DNA of 14,129 nt from Zygnema cylindricum (taxonomy: Eukaryota; Streptophyta; Zygnematophyceae; Zygnematales; Zygnemataceae): assembly GCA_037447655.1 (NCBI GenBank), contig JBBHKE010000430.1:64001-78129 (forward strand), read 5' to 3'. The notes under the pieces are model-generated. The model was not told the origin of the DNA and did no database searches. It worked only from the letters and a program-made list of their open reading frames with translations. Position numbers and translations under genes: made by a program. Below are positions 1 through 7,442 of the stretch, piece by piece (the first letter of the stretch is position 1; each line of letters begins with the position of its first letter).

Positions 1-674
1 CTGAAAGCAAGCAATATTGGTTAGATCTGAATATCTGGTCTGGGAAAGAGATCTCCCGGCCCTTTCATGTCCTCTTCCCCCTCTCCCTCCTAGATTTCCC
101 CCTCTTCTACCTCCTCTTCCCCAAAGATAATTTAGATCGGGCATTACTGGTGTCGTCGCATTGAGGAACCGGTCGGTTCGGGTCCCCTTGATGAACTCAG
201 ACGATTCGCCTCGGTTGATTTGAGGAATGTGATAATCGAATCCAAAGTTTTCGAATCCTTTGATTAAAGAATGTCCCTTAAATGTATTATTTTCTCCGGT
301 AAGGAAGGTGTGAAGACCGATGCCTTATAATTCTCTTCAATAAATTTTCCGATATTTGCGAGTTGCTCAATACTATTATTAAATCTCTTTGCGGCCTCAT
401 CGATAGAGTCGTTTGGTTTCACTTTGAAAGATGTGAAATCGGTATAAATGTGTTGCCCCTTATTTTGAAGACTTTTCTCAAAGTGATTTTCAAATGTCAC
501 CCAACAATCATGGGCGAATCTTCGCGTAAGAAATAAATCATGTATAGAAGTGCTACATGATTGGAATAAACCACCAATGGCGGAAAAAGATTTCTTCATC
601 CACACACGATAAGCTCCCTGATCCGAGGTAGGCATCTTCTCCACCCCTTTTACCACCTTCCAAAGTCGTTTCAA
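1..674 (-). pseudogene. gag: gag (UBN2 capsid-like domain to start of zinc knuckle), element L, broken
   Basis: This is the central part of a copia Gag, the structural protein that would form the cytoplasmic virus-like particle. An open stretch at 674-264 contains the UBN2-type capsid region: LWKVVKGVEKMP, then the strongly conserved SCSTSIHDLFLTRRFAHDCW, then HFEKSLQNKGQHIY. It ends at HLRDIL, where a TAA replaces a sense codon present in element R. Beyond that (263-1) homology with R continues as TLDSIITFLKSTEANR and an Arg/Gly-rich stretch, but a further frame change after PTGS and several stops interrupt it. The window edge cuts the first zinc knuckle. Upstream, a CAA to TAA change and a 1-base deletion separate this part from the N-terminal part. 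No intact protein can be made. Confidence 0.8.
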
Positions 675-1222
675 TTTAAATTAACCTTTGATATATTTCT
701 TCCATGATTGATAATTCGTTCAATAAAGATAACAATTTTTTTGGACATAGATTCAACTTGCTCGTCCCATTCACTCCAATCATCTAGATCGGAATCGTCA
801 TCGATGGGAAGTTTCCCCTTTCGAATCGATTGCCTCCTCTCCTCTTCATCTCCTTCATCTCCTTTCGTATCAACGACGCTTTGTGTCGGAATGGGATCTC
901 CGAAAAATGGAGGCCTTGTAACACGGTTAGCCTCTGAGATCCGTTGATCAACATAACGGAAAAGACCATCCATCAGTTTTTGAAGTCGATCTTCCATCGC
1001 ATCATCATCCTCCTTCTTTTTCCCCTCATTCTCCTTCTTTTGTCCAAACGGATCGACCGAAACGGCTTCCTCAAAAGTTTTGCCGGTGAAAGCAAATGGA
1101 GTTTCTACTTTCGGATCCGACGATGATTCCGATTCTGATGGATCCGGAGGATCCGATCGGGGAATTACTATAGAAGAAGAAGGTATCATAGGAGAAGGGG
1201 TATTTTTCTTCTTTCTACCCAT
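671..1222 (-). pseudogene. gag: gag N-terminal extension, element L
   Basis: The probable original start is the ATG at 1222-1220, giving MGRKKKNTPSP. The frame is open a further six codons upstream, but only from a GTG. About 180 residues follow: a short basic start, a Ser/Pro/Asp-rich segment (SESESSSDP), a conserved block KVETPFAFTGKTFEEAV, a Lys/Glu/Asp-rich segment, a helix-like block RLQKLMDGLFRYVDQRISEA and an acidic stretch ending in DDDSDLDDWSEWDEQ. The frame ends at 671 because of a 1-base deletion just before the NGTNY-like start of the capsid domain. Element R encodes the same region at 7383-6976. I do not recognise a named domain here. It is an N-terminal extension relative to most copia Gags, where the capsid domain lies close to the start. 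Confidence 0.7.
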
Positions 1223-1267
1223 GGCGGCCAAACTAGCCACCCTTCTACACCTAAATGGAGCACAAAA

Positions 1268-1279
1268 GTTCTGATAACA
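1268..1279 (-). other. Primer binding site of element L (initiator-Met tRNA type)
   Basis: The minus strand reads TGTTATCAGAAC, 10 of 12 bases like the common plant copia primer site TGGTATCAGAGC, which pairs with the 3' end of initiator-Met tRNA. It starts 2 bases inside the LTR end at 1282, as expected. The two mismatches fit an old, decayed copy. Confidence 0.75.
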
Positions 1280-1281
1280 CT

Positions 1282-1869
1282 TGAAAGGATCTTACAAAAA
1301 ATCAGAGTGCAAGACTACAGCGGAAGCATTAAGAAAAACAATTCACACGAGAGAGAGCTGCCCACGAAAGCCAATATATTTCACAAACATTTTCTCCCAT
1401 AAAAAGATTAACTTCCCACTCCAGGCTGCAGTATATAGCACATTAAATGTGACATTTCTACTTCAAACTACAAATCAAACCAAACCATATAGTGCGCACT
1501 AAATGCGTACATGTCAAATCGCGTCAACAGCAAAACACAACGAACTGTCGGTACAACTCACACGTACAGTCAAAACCAACTAAAGACAAAACCAATATAC
1601 ATACCGTACACACCAAACGAAACATAAATTGGTTGTCGTCAAACTGAATCTCCGCGAGACCACGAACTACAATCCACTACACGACTTAATAAAACCACTG
1701 TGGACCACTAACTTAACGTAAAGACAAATTAGCCCACTAACGTAACGTAACAAAATATTAGCCAGCCCCGCAACTGACCGCGACGGCCGACTACAACTTT
1801 GACTGAATGATACAGACTAGTCGGCCGCGTGACAGACCGCGATGGCTGATTACAAACTTTTACTTAACA
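1282..1869 (-). repeat. 5' LTR of element L
   Basis: This aligns with both LTRs of element R. Shared blocks include the core around CCAATATATTTCAC, the AAAAAGATTAACTT block, the TATATA box at 1432-1437, the palindrome GTGCGCAC at 1492-1499, and the GACCGCGA...TTACAA block near the outer end. The inner edge is well placed by the primer site. The outer edge is less certain: the terminal block occurs twice (about 1776-1800 and 1835-1860), so the LTR could end at 1869 or near 1812. A second local duplication of CCACTAACnTAACGTAA-like sequence lies at 1705-1721 and 1733-1751. Together these make this LTR about 100 bp longer than those of R. Confidence 0.8.
1432..1437 (-). promoter_or_regulatory. 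TATA box of the element L LTR
   Basis: TATATA sits in a block conserved in all three LTRs of the window (here, 2132-2137 and 7582-7587). On the minus strand it lies about 150 bases before the inner LTR end, a plausible place for a U3 core promoter. The transcription start was not determined. Confidence 0.5.
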
Positions 1870-1983
1870 TTCACATCACATGACCCTCGCCCTAGAGGGG
1901 GGGGGAGGGAGAGGGTGGAGGGGAGAGGGAGGATGAGAGAGGGAAAAGGGGTGAAGGGAAGAAAAGATGGTGATGGCAGCAGG
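1870..1983. other. Spacer between the two copia elements, purine-rich
   Basis: This is 114 bases of non-element DNA. From about 1894 it is almost all purine on the plus strand (runs of GGGGGGGGGAGGGAGAGGG type), ending in GATGGCAGCAGG against the LTR of element R. Its composition matches the purine-rich DNA on the other side of element R (8150 onward), so it is probably the left-hand piece of the tract into which R inserted. Confidence 0.7.
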
Positions 1984-2476
1984 TGACACGATCTCCCACA
2001 AAATGCAGAGTGCAAGATTACAACGGAAGCAATAAATAAATTTTTGAGGGAAAACCGTCCACGATAGCCAATATATTTCACGGACATTTTCTCCGACAAA
2101 AAGATTAACTTTTCCTCCCACTAAGCTGCACTATATAGTACTGTAAGTGAAACGTCACACTATCAAACTATAAAAGAAAACCAAACAAAACATAAAGTGC
2201 GCACTAAGCGCCTACAAATCAAATCGCGTCTATACGCGAAACAACATAAAACTAAAGGACAACGCAAATGTGTACCTAAACGTACAACCCAAACAAACCC
2301 GTACAAACCAAATGACAATTGAACCTGGTCGTCGCAAAACCAAATCTACGCAAGATCAGGAATCTACGAAAGGATCTAAATGACATAATGACGCCAAACC
2401 ACCCACTAAGACAAAAGTACAAATTATATGGTCGCGCGACAGGCCGCGACAGCAGATTACAACGTTGAATCTAACA
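1984..2476 (-). repeat. 3' LTR of element R
   Basis: About 493 bp. It is bounded by TG at 1984 and CA at 2476 on the plus strand, and directly abuts the polypurine tract. It aligns end to end with 7443-8142 once the 214-bp insertion there is removed. It holds a TATATA box (2132-2137) and the palindrome GTGCGCAC (2197-2204), 60 bases upstream of the TATA box in the direction of transcription. It contains the empty site (TAGTACTGTAAG) matching the MITE insertion point in the other LTR. Confidence 0.92.
2132..2137 (-). promoter_or_regulatory. TATA box of the element R 3' LTR
   Basis: TATATA in the block conserved among all three LTRs. In the 5' LTR the same box (7582-7587) lies immediately beside the MITE insertion. 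Confidence 0.45.
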
Positions 2477-2487
2477 ACCCCCCTCTC
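2477..2487 (-). other. Polypurine tract (plus-strand primer site) of element R
   Basis: The minus strand reads GAGAGGGGGGT immediately before the 3' LTR start TGTTAGATT. This is the normal position and composition of the RNase H-resistant primer for second-strand synthesis. It lies 13 bases past the end of the RNase H coding region. Confidence 0.85.
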
Positions 2488-2500
2488 AAAGTTGTAATCA

Positions 2501-2848
2501 TTACACCAACCATAATTTAGGTCGTCCCGTCAAAAGAACATCATGACTCGCGACTTTCGTCACCATATCCGCTCTTTCCTCCAACGTCGAAATGTACAAA
2601 AAATTAACCTCCTTAGCAATGACCAAATCGCGTATGAAGTGCCACTGAATCCTAATATGTTTTGTCTTTTTGTGAAAGACAAGATTCTTCACCAACGCCA
2701 TTGAACTCATACTATCAAAAAAAAAATTCATGCATCCAATCGTAATCACCAGTTCTCCAAGTAGCTCCTTGATCGAAATCGACGCCTTAGATGTATGACA
2801 CGCAGCCATACACTCCGCTTCGATTGAACTTAATGCGACAGTTGGCTA
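2501..2848 (-). pseudogene. pol: pol: RNase H, C-terminal part, element R
   Basis: The coding strand shows the copia RNase H signature: ALSSIEAEC (normally SSTEAEY) at the start, FFFDSMSSMALVKN (normally a Dn-SAI-la-Np motif), then TKHIRIQWHFIRD and EERADMVTKV. These match the RNase H domain that removes RNA from the RNA-DNA hybrid during reverse transcription. The frame is continuous with the preceding piece (2846-3520) except for a TAG at 2848-2846 that replaces a sense codon, probably Gln, right after the SWSSR motif. The natural end of pol appears to be the stop at 2501, just ahead of the polypurine tract. Acidic catalytic residues are visible here. Confidence 0.85.
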
Positions 2849-3456
2849 GAGTCGCGAACTCCAAGAAAGTGTCACGCCACCAATAACAAAAGCATATCCT
2901 GACGTTGACTTTCCTGTATCAAAGTCTCCACCCCAATCTACGTCACTATATCCCACGCACTCCAAAGATGTTCGTCGAGATCGAAATAATAAACCAATCT
3001 CGACCGTACTTGCAAGGTAAAGAAATATCCTCTTCACGGCCTCCCAATGAATCCTTTTAGGAGCCTGACAAAATCCGCTCACGACAGAAACTGCGGCTGA
3101 AATATCCGGTCGCATGGCCACTCTTAAATACATCAAACTTCCAACGGCCTCACGATAGGGCACGAGGACAGTTTCCTCCTCCTCAAATTTGCGATATTGA
3201 AGTTTGGAATCTAGTGGTGTCAATTCTGGCTTAGAATCCAACATAGCAAATTTTGTTAGTACTTCTTTACAATATTGCGCTTGCGACAATTTAATATCTC
3301 CATTTTCGTACCTCAAGACTTCCACTCCAAGAATATATCGTACATCCTCCAAATCTGTGACTTTAAAGTGACGACGTAGGTACTCCTTCAATTCCGCAAT
3401 TTGCGTCAACTTGTCACATATCATCAAAAAATCATCCACGTAGACAGAAAAATATG
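2846..3456 (-). pseudogene. pol: pol: reverse transcriptase C-terminal half and RNase H start, element R
   Basis: This is the longest intact stretch of pol. It carries the reverse transcriptase active-site motif YVDD (3442-3431) in the context SVYVDDFLMICDK. Typical copia blocks follow: HFKVTDLEDVRYILGVEV, LSQAQYCKEVLTKF, VPYREAVGSLMYL and RPDISAAV. The start of RNase H is GYSDVDWGGD...KSTSGYAF, then SWSS. The usual GYSDADWAGD is altered to VDW, but the acidic residues remain. Sequence upstream of about 3456 in the same open frame (up to 3520) is out of register, because a frame change occurs in a run of T just before the YVDD block. The segment ends at the TAG at 2846. Confidence 0.9.
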
Positions 3457-4059
3457 ATTTGATCCTCCCCCTCACCTTTAACGTAAACCCCAGAGTCTGA
3501 AACTGTTCGTACAAATCCAAATTCGGTTAGGACTTTGTGTAATCTCAAATACCAATTTCGCGGTGCATGTTTTAGTCCGTACAAGGACTTTCGCAGCCGC
3601 TATACCTTCCCCTCCTTCGACACTACTCCTTCCGGAACTTTCATATAAACCTCCTCCTCTAAGTCACCATTTAAGAATGACGTCTCTACATCCATTTGGT
3701 GAATGTGCTTTTTGCCAGCAGCGTCAATAGCAATTATCATCCTCAATTAATCAAACTTAACAATCTGTGCGTATGTCTCCGTATAATCGATCCCCTCTTT
3801 TTGTTGAAAGCCCTTGCATACTAGCCGAGCCTTATGTTTTACTACTTCCCGTGATGCACCAGTTTTGGTTTTAAAAAATCCACTTCGCATCAATTGCCTT
3901 TTTACCCTCCGATAGGCTTACCTCCTCAAATGTTCGGTTGTCGATAATAGATTGAAGTTCTCTTTCCCACGCCGATTTCCAATGCTTTTGCCAATCGCAT
4001 GATTTTTGTGCTTCCATATACGATTGCGGATTGCCCGGCATATTATCGCATAATGATTG
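3457..4059 (-). pseudogene. pol: pol: reverse transcriptase N-terminal half, element R
   Basis: No long open frame survives, but reading the minus strand shows the copia RT start (NPQSYMEAQ, then WERELQSI, ending AKWIF), then KARLVCKGFQQKEGIDY, the block HIHQMDVETSFLNGD...EEVYM and RLRKSLYGLKHAPRNW. These are the well-conserved fingers and palm motifs, including the first catalytic Asp in MDV. Damage visible: an extra T in a run at about 3873-3878 (KWIF then stop), a TAA at 3747-3749, a TAG at 3600-3602, and a frame change near 3457 before the YVDD block. Confidence 0.85.
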
Positions 4060-4518
4060 CTATAAAAGAAAATCATCCTCCATTTCCGCCGAAATATAAT
4101 AATTCGAGATCTCCACATCCCTTTTGCCATCAAAAGAAAGACGAGCCGGTTTTTTACCCCTATTTTCTCGCATACTCCTCCTCGGCTCAAATTCTTTCTC
4201 CTCCCTCGCCGGTTCCTCCTCAATAATATTCGGTTCACTTGATTTAGAAGACGAAGATTTCCTCGTGTCCGAAGACATTCGGGAATTTTCGCTTCGCCAA
4301 TCCCCACCAATGTTACCATTATTTGCATTTTCCACAATTTTACATTTCCCCCTCTTAACATTGGAGGTGGATTCCAGCTCAATTTCCGAAACTGAACCCT
4401 CAATGTCATTAAGATCATTAATTTCAAATTCTTCATGAAAGTCAAGATTATAATTTCGCATAGCTGATCGAGAGATTGTGGATAATACGTAATCGTGAAA
4501 ATCCGCATTTCTCGATTC
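4060..4518 (-). pseudogene. pol: pol: linker between integrase and reverse transcriptase, element R
   Basis: The frame here is open from the stop at 4519-4521 to a TAG at 4060. It encodes a low-complexity linker rich in Asp, Glu, Ser and Asn, with FHEEFEINDLNDIEGSV near the start. It ends in the basic block RRSMRENRGKKPARL, which corresponds to the RRS-R--P-RY signature that copia polyproteins carry just before the reverse transcriptase. It begins with ESRNADFHDYV, matching the usual SRDV-F block at the end of the integrase region. Linker function is not defined beyond joining IN and RT. Confidence 0.75.
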
Positions 4519-5272
4519 CTAAATGATATTTTGAATCGGATCATAAACTCGATAGAGACTCCCTTTCTCACTATATCCAACAAAATAACCACTCCAACTC
4601 CTCGATGCAAACTTACCCTTTCTCCTTTGTTCTTGAATATAAAGCGATGCACGGCATCCCCAAATCCGAATGTGGTGTAGAGTAGACTTTCGCCCATACC
4701 ACAACTCATACGGAGTTTTGTCGCCCGAGACCGACGTAATTCGCCGATTGCAAATATAATTCGCCGTTAAAATTGCATCGCCCCATAAATGGATACTCTT
4801 CCGGATCTGTTTACCATAAGTTGTACCATTTCTTGAAGTGTACTGTTATTTCTTTCCGCCACTCCATTGGATTTCGGTTAGTAAGATGCGGTATATTGGT
4901 GAGAAATTCCCCACTCTTTGCAATAAAGATTAAAAGCAAGAATTCCCTTCCATTGTCCGATCTTATAGATTTTAATTTTCTCTCACATTGCCTTTCGGCC
5001 ATCACATGCCACTCTTGAAAGCATAAAAATGCTTCGAATTTGTGTTTAAGTAGTATTACCCATGTGAAGCGAGAGAAGTCGTCCACTACCACCATAATAT
5101 ATTTTTTTCGTCCAATCGTCTCCGGTTTTACGTCCCCACGTAAATCAATATGCAAAAGATCAAACGGATGCTTAGATCGATGCGTTGGATCCTTGGCCGG
5201 ATGCGGCTTTCGGATTTATCTCCCCTTACTACATCCCTCGCACCCGTTAATATTCTCTCTTGACGCCTTACA
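4519..5272 (-). pseudogene. pol: pol: integrase (rve core plus C-terminal region), element R
   Basis: Integrase inserts the cDNA into host DNA. All three acidic core residues can be found: Asp in FDLLHIDLRGD, Asp in KSIRSDNGREF, and Glu in SNGVAERNNSTL. They now lie in different frames: 5155-4811 is open, but the frame shifts after NGREF, and again past the Glu motif at about 4810. The C-terminal part then reads LWGDAILTANYICNR, DKTPYELWYGRKS, HHIRIWGCRASLYI and SGYFVGYSEKGSLYRVYDP, which is the classic copia tail. It ends at a TAG at 4519-4521. Near the start, NINGCEGCSKGR keeps the CC part of the zinc-binding HHCC region, with a TAA at 5216-5218 directly after. Confidence 0.9.
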
Positions 5273-5556
5273 CTTCCATTTTTAATCATTCGTCGTAAAC
5301 TCCCCTCGGATGTGTGGCACATACGGTGGTGCCACAAAGTTAAATTGCCTTTCAATTCAAAAATTTGCGAAATAATTCCACCAAAATTTGGGTGCGCTTT
5401 CGGTCGACGCCATATTAAGCGACTATGCATAAAATCCGTGACTTCTCCTTCGCCAATTTGTACACCATCTAAACGTAATTTTTTTTTTGTGGAGTCGACA
5501 TACGCAAATACGCTCACGCCTGCACGCTGAATTTGTGGTACACTGAGAAGGTTCAC
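5273..5556 (-). pseudogene. pol: pol: GAG-pre-integrase domain (HHCC first half), element R
   Basis: The open stretch begins with NLLSVPQIQRAG, the typical block that follows the protease in copia polyproteins (NLLSV--L---G). It reaches the GAG-pre-integrase signature LWHHRMCHTSEGSLRRMIKNG. The two His residues of the integrase HHCC zinc-binding motif lie in this block. Just before NLLSV a stop codon interrupts the frame. A 1-base frame change at about 5272 separates the His pair from the Cys pair (CEGC) in the next segment. The remainder of the open frame, down to 5128, is out of register and is not part of the protein. Confidence 0.8.
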
Positions 5557-5578
5557 TCAACCTTCAGGTAAGTACAAA

Positions 5579-6439
5579 TCATTTGTTTATTTGGTTTGCG
5601 TCACTTTTTCCACGCCACCTGCATCCAAAATAGGTAAGTCCAAACGTACAGTACCCATTGTACTTATTGAAATCACTTGTCCACTTGCAACAGTGATTCG
5701 TTTTTGCAACAGTAATTCGTTTTGGTAGCGCCAGTTCGCGAAAATCATCAAATAGCGACGCGTCAGTACATACATGGTGTGACGCGCTAGAATTTATAAT
5801 CCACTCCTTTTCTTGTTGCGTAGCACCTGCCAAAACATCAAGCGAAAAGTTAAGGGCGGAAAATATTTGCGCGCCTTCGCCTCCTCTTTCAAATTGATCC
5901 TCGCCCATTAAATGTCCTCCTCTTCCATGACGACCTCCGCGGCCACTGCGGCCGCTAAGAAGGCCGCCGCCGCGCCCACCGTATCGGCCGCCGCCGTCGC
6001 CTCTACCGCCGCGATCTCCTCTTCCACCCCCGCCTCCATTTTCGGCCTTCGTGTAACATTGTGGGCTTATATGACCCCATTTCCAGCAAAAGTGACATTG
6101 GCGCTCCTTATCCGGGCAAAAAGCCGCCATATGACCAAGTTTGCCGCATTGAAAACAGGTAATATTTGTCAGATTTGAATATCCGGGCTGGGAAGGAGAT
6201 CTCCCTGCCCTTTTGTATCCTCTTCCCCCTCTTCCTCTCGGATTTCCCCATGTTTTTCCTCCTCTTCCTCGAAAATAATTTAGATCGCTCGTTTCTGGTG
6301 TTGTCGCATAGAGGGAACCGGTCGGTTGGGTTCCCCTCGATGAGCTCGGGCGATTCGCCTCGGTCGATTTAAGAAATGTAATGATCGAGTCCAAGGTGTT
6401 CGAGTCTCTCGATAAGAGAATGTCCCTTAAGTGAATCAT
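5579..6439 (-). pseudogene. gag-pol: gag zinc knuckles, Arg/Gly-rich region and protease, element R
   Basis: A 286-residue open frame. Residues 1-30 (HLRDIL...TFLKSTEANR) are the C-terminal end of the capsid region. Residues 56-80 are Arg/Gly-rich. Two CCHC zinc knuckles follow: CFQCGKLGHMAAFC (95-108) and CHFCWKWGHISPQC (115-128). A second, stronger RGG-rich stretch lies at about 135-175. The aspartic protease begins near residue 210. Its active site, normally W-IDSGA-SH in this family, reads WIINSSASHH, so the catalytic Asp is Asn (codon 5794-5792) and the Gly is Ser. A 19-base tandem duplication (5687-5724) then shifts the frame; the proper continuation, ITVASGQV and LPILDAGGV, is in another frame. 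Zinc knuckles bind the element RNA during packaging. Confidence 0.88.
5687..5724. repeat. 19-bp tandem duplication in the protease region
   Basis: GCAACAGTGATTCGTTTTT (5687-5705) is followed directly by GCAACAGTAATTCGTTTTG (5706-5724), with 2 differences. 19 is not a multiple of three, so this breaks the protease frame. It looks like a replication-slippage duplication. Confidence 0.85.
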
Positions 6440-6875
6440 TTTCTTTGGTTAAGCATGGACGAAGACCGATGCCTTGTCACTCTCATCGATGAACTTTCCC
6501 AAATTTGCGAGTTGCTCGATAATAATGTTGAATCTCTTCGCGGCTTCATCGATCGACTCACTGGACTTGACCTAAAAAGAGGTATAGTTGGTATAAATGT
6601 GTTGCCCCTTATTTTGAAGACTCTTTTCGAAGTGATTCTCAAGAGCCACCCAACAATCATGGGCAAATCTTCGGGTAAGAAATAAATCGTGAATCGAGGT
6701 GCTACATGATTGAAAGAATCCGCCGATAGCGGAAAGATTTTTCTTCGTCCACACAGGATAAGCTCTCTGATCCAAGGTAGGCATCTTGTCCACCCCTTTT
6801 ACCACCTTCCAAAGCCGTTTCAATTTAAATTGACCATTGATATATTTCTTCACCATTGATTATTCGTCCCATTGA
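6440..6875 (-). pseudogene. gag: gag capsid-like (UBN2) domain, element R
   Basis: An open stretch at 6856-6572 encodes KKYINGQFKLKRLWKVVKGV, then IGGFFQSCSTSIHDLFLTRR, FAHDCWVALENHFEKSLQNK and GQHIYTNYTSF. This is the UBN2-type copia Gag domain and closely matches 674-264 in element L. A TAG ends it where element L has a Lys codon. Homology continues in frame (SIDEAAKRFN, EQLANLGKFI, KASVF) to a TAA shortly before the HLRDIL block that opens the next segment. Upstream, the capsid start FNGTNNQW is separated by a 1-base deletion, so the N-terminal part is out of frame. Confidence 0.85.
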
Positions 6876-7383
6876 AGATGACGATTTTGCCGGACATAGA
6901 TTCAACCGGTTCGTCCCCTTCACTCCAATCATAAAGGTCGGAGTCATCATCGATGGGAAGTTTTCCCTTTCGAATTCATTCCCTTGTCTCCTCCTCATCT
7001 CCTTCACCTCCTTCCATATCGCCGATACTTTGATCTGGAATCGGATCTCTGAATAATGGAGATCTAGTAACACGGTTTGATCTCGTAACACGGTTTGCCT
7101 CGGAGATCCGCTGATCCACATAACGGAAAAGACCATCCATCATTTTTTGTAGACGATCTCCCATCTCGTCATCTTCCTCCTTCCTTTTCCCCTCATTCTC
7201 CTTCTTTTGTCCGAACGGATCAATCGGAACGGCTTCCTCAAAGGTTTTGCTGGTGAAAGCAAATGGAGTTTCTACTTTCGGATCCGACGATGATTCAGAT
7301 TCGGTTGGATCCGGAGGTCGAGAGATCAACGTAGAAGAAGAAGGCATCATTTGAGTAGCGGTATTTTTATTCTTTCTCCCCGT
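6876..7383 (-). pseudogene. gag: gag N-terminal extension, element R
   Basis: This is homologous to 1222-671 of element L. The expected start codon is ACG here (7383-7381) where element L has ATG, so translation could not start normally. Shared blocks are SESESSSDPKVETPFAFT, KTFEEAVPIDPFGQKKENEG and RLQKMMDGLFRYVDQRISEA. The frame is open to a TGA at 6978-6976, where element L encodes Gln-Ser (EERRQSIRKG). After the stop, homology continues in the same frame (IRKGKLPIDDDSDL, then SGKIVIFNGTN). An in-frame 18-base duplication (7061-7096) repeats NRVTRS. I know of no named domain for this segment. Confidence 0.75.
7061..7096. repeat. 18-bp in-frame tandem duplication in gag
   Basis: GATCTAGTAACACGGTTT (7061-7078) is followed by GATCTCGTAACACGGTTT (7079-7096), with one difference. 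Element L has a single copy, so the duplication arose in the element R lineage. It adds six residues (NRVTRS twice) without breaking the frame. Confidence 0.85.
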
Positions 7384-7428
7384 GGCGGCCAAACTAGCCA
7401 CCCTTCTACACCTCAAGGGAGCACACAA

Positions 7429-7440
7429 GCTCCGATACCA
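7429..7440 (-). other. Primer binding site of element R (initiator-Met tRNA type)
   Basis: The minus strand reads TGGTATCGGAGC, which is 11 of 12 bases of the common plant copia site TGGTATCAGAGC. It begins 2 bases inside the 5' LTR. It would prime first-strand cDNA synthesis with initiator-Met tRNA. Confidence 0.88.
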
Positions 7441-7442
7441 CT

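Larger units (their letters stand above)
1..1869 (-). mobile_element. Element L: 5' part of a degenerate Ty1/copia retrotransposon
   Basis: Reading on the minus strand, this holds an LTR (1869 to 1282), a primer binding site (1279 to 1268) and a gag gene (1222 leftward) that leaves the window at position 1 as the first zinc knuckle begins (Cys-Phe-Gln). It is colinear with the 5' part of element R (1984-8142), and the gag proteins are clearly homologous, with blocks such as HDLFLTRRFAHDCW shared by both. The LTRs are alignable but diverged and differ in length (about 588 against 490 bp), so this is a related family or subfamily and not a duplicate of R. Several stops and frameshifts in gag show that it is inactive. 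The pol genes and 3' LTR would lie left of the window, so I cannot tell whether the element is complete. Confidence 0.85.

Noticed and set aside
708-1274. Plus-strand frames opposite gag of element L
   Set aside because: Antisense shadows of the conserved gag reading frame, with no independent support.
3918-4709. A 263-residue minus-strand frame inside pol
   Set aside because: It overlaps the integrase end, linker and RT start but is out of register with them; the conserved copia motifs lie in the adjacent frame.
5912-6178. An Ala-rich plus-strand frame opposite the zinc knuckle and RGG region
   Set aside because: It is antisense to Gly/Arg codons (GGC/GCC complement), an expected shadow of the gag gene.
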